Position numbers and translations under genes: made by a program. From Flavobacterium haoranii (lineage in GTDB: Bacteria > Bacteroidota > Bacteroidia > Flavobacteriales > Flavobacteriaceae), in assembly GCA_003246205.1 (NCBI GenBank), contig QKBC01000010.1, forward strand, positions 156,320 to 220,319: a DNA stretch of 64,000 nucleotides, written 5' to 3'. Every line of letters begins with the position of its first letter. Position 1 is the first letter of the stretch. Below are positions 1 through 6,911 of the stretch, in pieces. The notes under the pieces are model-generated. The model did not search any database. It saw only the letters and a program-made list of their open reading frames with translations, and had not been told where the DNA came from.

Positions 1-108
1 TTATGAAATCAAAAAATCGTTGAATTTTTATTAACGAAAACGAAATATTAGTGTAAATATTTCAAACAGGTTTTGAGGTTTGTAAAATTCAAGTGCTCTT
101 ATTTGTTT

Positions 109-582
109 TTATTTGAGATGGGCTCTTAGCATCCAAGCTGTTTTTTGGTGTTTGTTCATTAAACCGGTAATAAAATCGCTTAATCCCTCAGCTTTGTAGT
201 CTTCGGCAAAAGGAGCAATTCTTTCTCTTAAGTTAATGATAATGCTTTCATGTGTATTCAATAATTCCGTAAAATATGCCTGACTGTCATTTCTGCCCTC
301 ATAAGCTTCTGTCAAGTGGGTTAATTCTTGGTATTTAGCCAAGTTTGCCGGAACGTAATGTCCGATAATACGAATGTATTCGGCGACTTCATCAACCGTT
401 TCCAGTTGTTCGTGGTATAAATCATCCAAATAAGTATGAACACTATGAAAATCGGGTCCTTCAACATTCCAGTGAGCATTCAATAATTTAGAAAATAATA
501 CAAATTCGTCTGCTAAAATGGCAAATAGTTTTTCAGCGATTGCCTGACGGTTTTCAGTGGTAATTCCAATGTTTGTTTTCAT
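109..582 (-). CDS. dps: Dps-family ferritin-like DNA-protection protein
   Basis: Miniferritin of 157 residues, the usual Dps length. Members assemble as dodecamers, oxidise Fe(II) with peroxide and store the iron, and many protect DNA. The inter-subunit ferroxidase ligands are visible with the expected spacing: H37 (in NAHWNVEG), H49, D53, D64 and E68, matching the H31/H43/D47/D58/E62 pattern of well-studied Dps. The N-terminus is short and carries few lysines, so direct DNA binding by a basic tail is not evident. The gene lies 62 bp downstream of the aldehyde dehydrogenase on the same strand, with a terminator-like hairpin between them. No convincing own promoter could be placed in the short gap. 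Function by family is secure; DNA binding and peroxide regulation are inferred. Confidence 0.95.
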   Translation of the reverse strand: MKTNIGITTENRQAIAEKLFAILADEFVLFSKLLNAHWNVEGPDFHSVHTYLDDLYHEQLETVDEVAEYIRIIGHYVPANLAKYQELTHLTEAYEGRNDSQAYFTELLNTHESIIINLRERIAPFAEDYKAEGLSDFITGLMNKHQKTAWMLRAHLK

Positions 583-590
583 ATATGATT

Positions 591-627
591 TAATTTAAAA
601 ACCCCATCTAAAACATAGGTGGGGTTA
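591..627 (-). terminator. Intrinsic terminator after the aldehyde dehydrogenase gene
   Basis: On the minus strand a stem of about 10 bp (arms at 617-626 and 600-609, with one G-T pair) closes a 7-nt loop and is followed by TTTTAAATTA. It sits directly downstream of the aldehyde dehydrogenase stop and directly upstream of dps, so it may limit read-through into dps. Confidence 0.55.
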
Positions 628-644
628 GGTTACTAATTAAATGG

Positions 645-2048
645 TTAATACGCTTTTTCAGGAGTAGTTACACGAATCAGTTTTTCGTTAACAAACTCAT
701 AAATACCAAGAGGAGACTGTTCTCGTCCGTATCCCGAATTTTTAGTACCTCCGAAAGGTAGTTCCGGAGCAATTCCGGTTACATGGTTGATATATACCAT
801 ACCGGTTTCAATTTGTCTGGCTACTTTAACAGCTTCTTGTGTATTATTGCCAAATACGGTACCGCCAAGTCCAAATGTAGTAGCGTTGGCAATGGCTATA
901 GCCTCGTCAATATTTTTGTAGCTGTACAACATGAATACGGGACCGAATATTTCTTCATAGTAGGCATCCATTTCAGGAGTGATATCGGTGATTAATGTAG
1001 GTTCCACAAAAGCACCTTTTCGGTTCATTCGTCTACCGCCCAAAAGGATATGTGCTCCTTGTTGAGCTGCTTTGTTGATTTGTGCAACAACACCTTCTGC
1101 TGCTGATTCAGTACTTAGCGGAGCAACATTAGTTGACGAATCCATTGGGTCACCGACTTTTAGTGTAGTAAAGAAAGCTTTTACCTTAGTCAAAAATTCA
1201 TCTTTTATTTTTTCAGGAACAATCACTCTTTTCGGTGATACACAAACTTGTCCGGCATTCCACATTCGGCCTTCAACAGTTGTTTTAACGGCTAAATCAA
1301 TATTGGCATCTTCCAAAACAATAAAAGGATCACTGCCTCCTAGTTCTAAAGTCGATTTTTTAACTTTTGCTCCGGCTGCAGCAGCAATACTGGCACCTGC
1401 CGGTTCACTACCGGTTAAACTCACTGCTTTTATTTTAGGGTTCTCAACCAGTTTCTCAACTTCGCGTCCCGGAATAAAGATATTATTGTATACACCTTTC
1501 GGTAAGCCGGCTTCAAGGAAGATATCTTCCATTATTTTTGCACATTGCGGTACATTGGAAGCATGTTTCAATACCATCGTATTTCCGGCCATTAAGTTTG
1601 GTGCTGCTGAACGAGTAACTTGGTAGTAAGGAAAATTCCAGGGTTGTACACTTAAAATGGTTCCGATAGGTTCATAACTGATAAAAGCTTCTCCGTGTTT
1701 TACTTCTAAGGATTTATCCGCTAAAAATTCGGCGGCTTTATCAGCATAATAATCAAAAATGTCGGCAGACAATTCTACTTCGTAAATAGATTCGGAAAGT
1801 AGCTTTCCCATTTCTAAGGTAGCTAATTTTCCTAATTCTTCTTTACGTTCACGCATTAAGGAAGCTACTTTATGAATGATTTTTGCTCTTTCTCCAAATG
1901 ATGTTTTTTTCCATGATCTATAAGCTTCATCAGCTTTGTCGATTATTTTGTCCAACTCTTCGTTAGTCATCGGTACAAATTCTTTTACCAATTCATTGGT
2001 ATAAGGATTTACGGTTTTTATACTGGATATTTTATGAATAGTACTCAT
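645..2048 (-). CDS. NAD(P)-dependent aldehyde dehydrogenase, succinate-semialdehyde type
   Basis: ALDH-superfamily enzyme of 467 residues, oxidising an aldehyde to the acid with NAD(P)+. Visible catalytic features: N138 in PWNFP, the general base E235 in LELGG, and the nucleophile C269 in GQVC. The late EIFGPV motif and a C-terminal PFGGTKNSGYGRE are also present. Overall it resembles the succinate-semialdehyde dehydrogenase (Sad/GabD) branch common in Bacteroidetes, where a single enzyme is often annotated this way; no GABA transaminase lies beside it, so the substrate is not fixed by context. The gene is monocistronic or leads into dps through a terminator. The product is cytosolic (no signal peptide). 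Confidence 0.93.
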   Translation of the reverse strand: MSTIHKISSIKTVNPYTNELVKEFVPMTNEELDKIIDKADEAYRSWKKTSFGERAKIIHKVASLMRERKEELGKLATLEMGKLLSESIYEVELSADIFDYYADKAAEFLADKSLEVKHGEAFISYEPIGTILSVQPWNFPYYQVTRSAAPNLMAGNTMVLKHASNVPQCAKIMEDIFLEAGLPKGVYNNIFIPGREVEKLVENPKIKAVSLTGSEPAGASIAAAAGAKVKKSTLELGGSDPFIVLEDANIDLAVKTTVEGRMWNAGQVCVSPKRVIVPEKIKDEFLTKVKAFFTTLKVGDPMDSSTNVAPLSTESAAEGVVAQINKAAQQGAHILLGGRRMNRKGAFVEPTLITDITPEMDAYYEEIFGPVFMLYSYKNIDEAIAIANATTFGLGGTVFGNNTQEAVKVARQIETGMVYINHVTGIAPELPFGGTKNSGYGREQSPLGIYEFVNEKLIRVTTPEKAY

Positions 2049-2438
2049 GATTTTTTAATTTTTAAGGTTTTGAAAAATAATAGCTAAAAAAACTAGAGAT
2101 GTAAATAGTCTATCTTTAAAAGATGTTACAAACTCTTATTTACACAATATTTTCGTGCCTGAAATGAATCCAGTGAAGTCCTTCTTTGATAGCGAGAAAT
2201 TTCCTTACACCTAAAGGTTTACTTTGGCTGTTTAAAAGAAAATATTCCTTTGGTAGTAATGTTAGATTTGGGAAACCCAGAGTATTCATAGCTGTAAATT
2301 TTAATTAAACTTTAGTAAAAACTAAAATAGAGGGATGAATTTATCGAGCTATTTTGTTACCCAAATTTACGAAGAAATCAACGCTTAAATTGTTAACTTA
2401 GCTTAAGGTTTTGTTAAAGTTTAAATCGTTTAATTTCA
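2049..2438. other. 390-bp intergenic region between divergent genes
   Basis: This separates the minus-strand aldehyde dehydrogenase from the plus-strand ABM gene. It should hold both promoters, but no clear TAnnTTTG element was found for either. The only coding candidate is a 49-codon minus-strand frame, listed separately. The segment next to the ABM gene is AT-rich with no obvious hairpin terminator. Confidence 0.5.
2140..2289 (-). CDS. Possible small protein of 49 residues
   Basis: An ATG frame of 49 codons ending in TAA lies inside the 390-bp gap. The predicted peptide starts MNTLGFPNLTLLPKEY and ends with an aromatic, histidine-rich tail (LHWIHFRHENIV). It has no signal peptide, transmembrane span or motif I recognise. 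Codon choice looks like that of neighbouring genes (AAA, GAA, TTA, ATT). It could be a genuine small gene, a remnant, or chance. I do not assign a function. Confidence 0.35.
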   Translation of the reverse strand: MNTLGFPNLTLLPKEYFLLNSQSKPLGVRKFLAIKEGLHWIHFRHENIV

Positions 2439-2759
2439 ATGAATCAGATGAACACAGAAAATAGAAAACTTCCTTACTATGCGGTAATTTTTACATCAAT
2501 CAGAACTGCTATCGATGAAGGGTATGCAGCAACAGCATCAAGAATGATCGAACTGGCAGAGAGCCAACCTGGTTTTCTAGGTGTGGAAAGTGCCCGAAAC
2601 GAGATTGGTATTACAGTTTCCTATTGGGAAAATCCGGAAGCTATACGAGCCTGGAAACAGAATAGTGAACATTTTTTAGCCCAAGAAAAAGGAAAAGTAT
2701 TGTGGTATGAAAATTATAAAGTAAGGATAGCTAAAGTAGAACGGGAGTACTCATTTTAA
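2439..2759 (+). CDS. Antibiotic biosynthesis monooxygenase (ABM) domain protein
   Basis: A small protein of 106 residues with the alpha+beta dimeric ferredoxin-like pattern of the ABM family: an N-terminal strand (YYAVIFTSIR), a helix rich in E, R and A, then GFLGVESARNEIGITVSYW and an ENPEAIRAWKQNSEH helix, the hallmark region of ABM/YqjZ-type proteins. Members range from quinone-forming monooxygenases to heme-degrading enzymes and many have unknown substrates; no heme-pathway gene is nearby. The start could be the ATG at 2439 or the one three codons later. Its stop overlaps that of the convergent YeiH gene by 3-4 bp, so there is no terminator between them. Confidence 0.8.
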   Translation: MNQMNTENRKLPYYAVIFTSIRTAIDEGYAATASRMIELAESQPGFLGVESARNEIGITVSYWENPEAIRAWKQNSEHFLAQEKGKVLWYENYKVRIAKVEREYSF

Positions 2760-3694
2760 AAATGAGTAATAAAATATAAACTTCCGATACTAATTACGCT
2801 CCAGAGGATAATGGCAAAAACTAAAGGTTTGATTCCAATGGTTTTCAGTGTTTTAAGTGTTAAAGTAGAACCAATTAGGAATAAGGTTAAGGTTAATCCG
2901 GATTTAGACAGTTGTACAATAGGAGGAGTCAAAGGACTAAACGCAGGAAAGTAACTGTTTAACAAAATTGCAGCAATAAATAGTCCGATGAACCATGGAA
3001 TTTTGATTTTTGATGTTTGGTTTTTAAACCAATACATAGAAAGTAGAGAAACCGGAATGATCCATAGAGCACGAGCTAGTTTAACCGTAGTGGCAATTTT
3101 CAGTGCTTCATCTCCGTATTTGGAAGCAGCTCCTACAACTGAACTGGTATCGTGTATACCAATGGCACACCACAAACCGAATTGTTCTTGTGTTAGTCCT
3201 AAAAAGTGGCCGATCGTTGGATAAATGAACAAAGCAATGGAATTAAGTGTAAATACAATCGCTAAGGACAATGAGATTTGTCGGGTATCGGATTTGATAA
3301 TAGGAGAAACGGCAGCAATAGCACTTCCGCCGCAAATGGCGGTTCCTACAGAGATTAGGTAAGATAGTGAGTTTTCCAGCTTAAAGATTTTACCTAAAAC
3401 ATAACCTAAGATCAAAAGGACAGAAATACTTACGGCTGTTATACTAAAACCGGTTTTTCCGGCGGCTAAAGCTTCGTCTATCTGCAGGCCAAAGCCTAAA
3501 CCGACAATTGAAATTTGTAACAGTATGTGTATGGCGCCGTGCAATTGTTTTTCAAACGGGTTACCTATGACAATTGCCGTAATAAAACCTAATGCCAAAG
3601 CTAAAGGAGAAGAAATGAATGGAGTGAGGCAAAGTATTCCTAAGATTACAAATAATAGTTTTGGGAAGAGTTGAGGTTGTGCAATACTTTTCAT
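2756..3694 (-). CDS. yeiH: YeiH-family (UPF0324) membrane transporter, putative sulfate exporter
   Basis: Integral membrane protein of 312 residues with about ten hydrophobic spans, characteristic of the YeiH/UPF0324 family. Conserved segments include ILLQISIVGLGFGLQ, a glycine-rich GTAICGGSAIAAVSPII loop and an IGIHDTSSVVGAA motif. Family members are annotated as putative sulfate exporters, but direct transport evidence is thin. The LysR gene immediately upstream on the same strand (81-bp gap) reproduces the yeiE-yeiH pairing known from enterobacteria, although there the two genes are divergent. The product should sit in the inner membrane. Family call secure, substrate uncertain. Confidence 0.88.
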   Translation of the reverse strand: MKSIAQPQLFPKLLFVILGILCLTPFISSPLALALGFITAIVIGNPFEKQLHGAIHILLQISIVGLGFGLQIDEALAAGKTGFSITAVSISVLLILGYVLGKIFKLENSLSYLISVGTAICGGSAIAAVSPIIKSDTRQISLSLAIVFTLNSIALFIYPTIGHFLGLTQEQFGLWCAIGIHDTSSVVGAASKYGDEALKIATTVKLARALWIIPVSLLSMYWFKNQTSKIKIPWFIGLFIAAILLNSYFPAFSPLTPPIVQLSKSGLTLTLFLIGSTLTLKTLKTIGIKPLVFAIILWSVISIGSLYFITHF

Positions 3695-3775
3695 CAGTTG
3701 ACTTTTTGAATTTTAGAGTTCAAAAGTCTTTATTTTTATATTACAAAACCAATCATATTTTGTTTTAATAGATAA

Positions 3776-4660
3776 CTAAAAGTTATAAGTGAGAAATCGC
3801 ATAAAGAGCGTAATGAGTTCTGAGCGTTCGCCTTTCGGTAAAATGAGTTGGAACGTACGGTTAATGCTGAAGTTCTTAATATCAATTATAGTAAGTGTAT
3901 GGTTCTGTAATTCCTGAAAAACACTGCTGATGGATAAAAATGCCATTGCTTGAGAATGTAACAAGTAATTTTTGATACTTTCGCTACTTCCTAAGTGCAT
4001 AATGACCTGTAGTTTGTCAAGAATAATCCCTTTGTCTTGTAAATGTTTTTCGATAAATTCCTGAGTACCCGAACCCGGTTCGCGAAAGACTAGTTCTGTA
4101 TCGTACAGGTCGTTTACTTTTAAAGTTGTATTGGCTAACGGATGCTGTGCTTGTGCCACTAATACAATTTCATCTTTTTTAAAAGGATGGTATTCTAAAA
4201 GAGAGGATTGCGAAGCACCTTCAATAATTCCCAGATCGATAGTGTGGTTTTCCAGTAAGGAAGAAATTGTTTCGGTATTGTGCGTAAGCAATTCAATCTG
4301 AATGTCCTTGTAGTACGCATGAAAAGTAGCCAGGATTTCCGGTAAAATATAGTGTGCAACAGTGGTACTGGCACCGATTCTGAGTTTGCCTTTTTGTTTT
4401 TGGTTCACCTGATGGATTTCAAATTCCAAGTCACGGTAAATACTTCTGATTTTTACGGCATAGTCGTATAAGATTTTACCGCTTTGTGTAAGTTGAATGC
4501 TCGTGCCTTTGCGGTCAAACAGTTTGGTGTTGAACTGTTGCTCGATTTCTTTGATGTGTTTGGTTACCGCAGGCTGACTGATATGTAGTTCCTGTGCGGC
4601 TTTGGTAAAGCTCAGCCGAGTAGCCACGGTATAAAATACTTTTAAACGGTAATCAAACAT
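3776..4660 (-). CDS. LysR-family transcriptional regulator (YeiE/CysB-like)
   Basis: A protein of 294 residues, typical LysR length. Residues 1-60 form the winged helix-turn-helix (LSFTKAAQELHISQPAVTKHI is the recognition region), followed by a linker helix and a two-lobed substrate-binding domain that starts near KGKLRIGASTTVAHYILP. It is encoded just upstream of the YeiH transporter on the same strand and probably controls it and itself, as LysR regulators commonly do. A TAnnTTTG element 23 bp before the start supports transcription from the LysR gene through yeiH. The ligand is not deducible; sulfur metabolites are a family-based guess. Confidence 0.92.
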   Translation of the reverse strand: MFDYRLKVFYTVATRLSFTKAAQELHISQPAVTKHIKEIEQQFNTKLFDRKGTSIQLTQSGKILYDYAVKIRSIYRDLEFEIHQVNQKQKGKLRIGASTTVAHYILPEILATFHAYYKDIQIELLTHNTETISSLLENHTIDLGIIEGASQSSLLEYHPFKKDEIVLVAQAQHPLANTTLKVNDLYDTELVFREPGSGTQEFIEKHLQDKGIILDKLQVIMHLGSSESIKNYLLHSQAMAFLSISSVFQELQNHTLTIIDIKNFSINRTFQLILPKGERSELITLFMRFLTYNF

Positions 4661-4682
4661 GGTAAAAAGTTTGGATTAAGTT

Positions 4683-4690
4683 CAAAGGTA
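4683..4690 (-). promoter_or_regulatory. Bacteroidetes-type -7 element for the LysR-yeiH genes
   Basis: The minus strand reads TACCTTTG, matching TAnnTTTG, 23 bp upstream of the LysR ATG. A TTG that could act as the -33 part lies at 4714-4716, 23 bp further up, which is on the long side of the usual spacing. Confidence 0.45.
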
Positions 4691-4861
4691 GGTTTTTTAC
4701 CGAAAAAGTAAAACAACAAAAAAATAGCTATACTTAATTAAAAGAGTTTTTTAGAAATATAATAATTGCGGGAAGTGTCCATTCAATAAGCAAAATGTTC
4801 CGTTCTGTTAAAATTATAGTGATAAAAAATAAGTTTCGTTTGAATTTTATAATTTTGAAGA

Positions 4862-5773
4862 ATGAAAACAACCGAAAATATAGCACAGTTTTACCAGCGT
4901 GTTCCCAGAGCTAATGCTTTAAATTTGCCGTTGGATAATACCGGAGCGGGACATATCAATGTATTTTCCCGAGAGCAATGTCGTATTAAAGCGCCGTATA
5001 TGCGTCGTGATTTTTACAAAGTATCTCTGGTTATCGGAACCGGGAAACTGCAATATGCTAATCAATACTTGCTTATTGACCGACCGGCTTTGCTTTTCAG
5101 TAATCCGCAAATACCATATTCTTGGGAAATTACCTCTCAGGATCAGAAAGGTTGGTTTGCTTTGTTTTCGGAATCTTTTTTGCTAAATAACGAGCGTGCC
5201 GGCAGCCTGAAAGAATCACCTTTATATAGAGTAGGAGGGAATCCTGTTTATTTTTTGAACGAAGCACAGTTACAAGAAATCTCCGGAATCTTTGAGAAAA
5301 TGTATGCCGAGATACAGTCTGATTATCCTTTTAAATACGATGTTGTTCGCAATTGTTTGCATTTAATTATACACGAAGCCATGAAAATGCAGCCGGCCGA
5401 TACGTTTCAAAAGCATCACAATGCCTCAGAGCGTATTGTAGCTTTGTTTCTGGAATTGTTGGAACGCCAGTTTCCGGTAGATTCACCTGATGATCCGTTG
5501 ACTATGACAACTGCAAACCAATATGCGCAACAACTTTCTGTTCATGTTAATCACCTGAATAGAGTGGTGAAACAACATACAGAGCAAACCACAACACAGC
5601 ATATTGCACAGCGTATTGTTCAGGAAGCTTGGGCGTTGTTGCAACACAGCGATTGGAGCATTTCTGAAATTGCTTACAGCCTTGGGTTTGATGCTCCAGC
5701 TTATTTTACAAATTTCTTTAAACGAAAAACAGGAAAAAATCCGTTGCAAGCCAGAGAAAGTACAAATGTTTGA
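4862..5773 (+). CDS. AraC-family transcriptional regulator
   Basis: A protein of 303 residues. The N-terminal ~180 residues form a cupin-like sensing domain of the kind found in AraC proteins, with a conserved DFYKVSLVIG stretch. The C-terminal ~100 residues carry the two helix-turn-helix motifs, ending with the diagnostic WSISEIAYSLGFDAPAYFTNFFKRKTGKNP. It stands 77 bp upstream of the aldo/keto reductase on the same strand and could regulate it; a 14-bp palindrome in front of the reductase is a candidate site. A TAATTTTG string at 4850-4857 ends only 4 bp before the ATG, so if real it would give a nearly leaderless transcript. The inducer is unknown. Confidence 0.92.
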   Translation: MKTTENIAQFYQRVPRANALNLPLDNTGAGHINVFSREQCRIKAPYMRRDFYKVSLVIGTGKLQYANQYLLIDRPALLFSNPQIPYSWEITSQDQKGWFALFSESFLLNNERAGSLKESPLYRVGGNPVYFLNEAQLQEISGIFEKMYAEIQSDYPFKYDVVRNCLHLIIHEAMKMQPADTFQKHHNASERIVALFLELLERQFPVDSPDDPLTMTTANQYAQQLSVHVNHLNRVVKQHTEQTTTQHIAQRIVQEAWALLQHSDWSISEIAYSLGFDAPAYFTNFFKRKTGKNPLQARESTNV

Positions 5774-5808
5774 AATTTACAAGTGATGCTTTGAAATCTA
5801 TAAGCTAA

Positions 5809-5822
5809 AGGAAAGCTTTCCT
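5809..5822. promoter_or_regulatory. Perfect 14-bp palindrome, candidate operator
   Basis: AGGAAAGCTTTCCT is a perfect inverted repeat placed 2 bp upstream of the TAACTTTG promoter element of the aldo/keto reductase, i.e. in the spacer where a bound protein would interfere with or assist RNA polymerase. Which regulator would bind is not known. AraC proteins usually prefer direct repeats, so the neighbouring AraC protein is not the automatic candidate. Confidence 0.4.
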
Positions 5823-5824
5823 GA

Positions 5825-5832
5825 TAACTTTG
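5825..5832 (+). promoter_or_regulatory. -7 promoter element of the aldo/keto reductase gene
   Basis: TAACTTTG is an exact TAnnTTTG match 18 bp before the ATG at 5851, predicting a leader of about 10-15 nt. The upstream TTG-type -33 element is not evident at standard spacing. The element overlaps an in-frame TTG at 5830, which argues that translation starts at 5851 rather than there. Confidence 0.5.
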
Positions 5833-5850
5833 TTGTATCAAAAAATAATT

Positions 5851-6855
5851 ATGATGAAATACAGAATTTTAGGGAACAGCAACGAAAAAGTTTCCGCTTT
5901 AGGTTTAGGTTGTATGGGAATGAGCTTTGCTTATGGCTCGTTTGATGAAAGTGAAAATTTAAAAACACTACAGCGAGCATTAGATTTAGGGATTAATTTT
6001 CTGGATACTGCCGATATGTATGGCAATGGAGCGAACGAAGTTCTGCTGTCTAAAATCCTCAAAGACAATCGGGATAAAGTATTTTTAGCAACAAAATTCG
6101 GTTTTCGCTTCCGCAACGGAAAGGTAGGTGATAGTAATGCTGTAGATACTTATTTTGACGGTTCACCTGAATATGTAAAGCAGGCAGTTGATGCCAGTTT
6201 ACAACGTTTGGGAGTAGATGTAATTGATCTGTATTATGCGCATCGGGTAGATCCGCAGGTTCCGATAGAAGAAACGGTTGGCGCTATGGCAGAATTGGTT
6301 CAAGCCGGAAAAGTACGCTATTTAGGACTGAGTGAGGCTTCATCGGAATCTATTCGCAAAGCAAATGCTATTCATCCTATTGCAGCTTTGCAAAGTGAAT
6401 ATTCTTTATTGACGCGTGACGTGGAAGGCGAGGTTTTAAAAACCATAAACGAATTGAATATGGCCTTAGTTCCGTATTCTCCTTTGGCGAGAGGTTTGGT
6501 TACAAATGATTTCAATGTATCGGCTCTGGATGCCGGTGATTTCAGAAAAACGTTGCCACGTTATCAGGGAGAGAATTTAAAAAACAATATGAATCTTACA
6601 GATGCTTTTAAAGCATTTGCAGCTGAAAAGGGGATTACTTCGGCACAATTAGCACTAGCCTGGGTATTGCATCAAGGAGAAAACATTATTCCTATTCCGG
6701 GAACGCGTAAAATAGCGCGATTAGAAGAAAATAGCAAAGCAGTTGATGTGGTGCTTACCAAAGAAGATTTAAAAGCAATAGATGCTATTATAGCGAAATA
6801 TCCGAATGTAGGAAATCGTTATAATGAAGGAGCTATGAAATTAGTGAATAATTAA
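5851..6855 (+). CDS. Aldo/keto reductase (NADPH-dependent oxidoreductase)
   Basis: A (beta/alpha)8-barrel reductase of 334 residues from the ATG at 5851. The frame extends to a TTG at 5830, but that codon lies inside the promoter element. The catalytic tetrad is complete: D52 and Y57 (FLDTADMYGNG), K82 (FLATKFGF) and H131 (LYYAHRVDP). The C-terminal IPIPGTRKIARLEEN segment is the usual NADP-phosphate binding region. It belongs to the AKR group often annotated with YajO/YakC-type enzymes, cytosolic, reducing aldehydes or ketones of unknown identity. It follows the AraC regulator and ends at a strong bidirectional terminator, so it is probably a single-gene transcript. Confidence 0.93.
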   Translation: MMKYRILGNSNEKVSALGLGCMGMSFAYGSFDESENLKTLQRALDLGINFLDTADMYGNGANEVLLSKILKDNRDKVFLATKFGFRFRNGKVGDSNAVDTYFDGSPEYVKQAVDASLQRLGVDVIDLYYAHRVDPQVPIEETVGAMAELVQAGKVRYLGLSEASSESIRKANAIHPIAALQSEYSLLTRDVEGEVLKTINELNMALVPYSPLARGLVTNDFNVSALDAGDFRKTLPRYQGENLKNNMNLTDAFKAFAAEKGITSAQLALAWVLHQGENIIPIPGTRKIARLEENSKAVDVVLTKEDLKAIDAIIAKYPNVGNRYNEGAMKLVNN

Positions 6856-6878
6856 TTGTAGTAGTTAATCAGAAAAAT

Positions 6879-6908
6879 AAAAACCCAAGCTTTAGCTTGG
6901 GTTTTTTA
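6879..6908. terminator. Bidirectional intrinsic terminator
   Basis: Perfect 10-bp stem AAACCCAAGC/GCTTGGGTTT (6881-6890 and 6895-6904) with a TTTA loop, A-rich before and T-rich after. It lies between the convergent aldo/keto reductase and DUF349 genes and can serve both. Confidence 0.85.
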
Positions 6909-6911
6909 GGA

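Noticed and set aside
42..63. Hairpin GAAATATT/AATATTTC downstream of dps
   Set aside because: All-A/T-rich 8-bp stem without a proper T-run; could be a weak terminator but evidence is insufficient.
1072..1626. A 184-codon plus-strand frame opposite the aldehyde dehydrogenase
   Set aside because: It is antisense to a complete, motif-bearing aldehyde dehydrogenase; its composition is that of a complementary-strand shadow.
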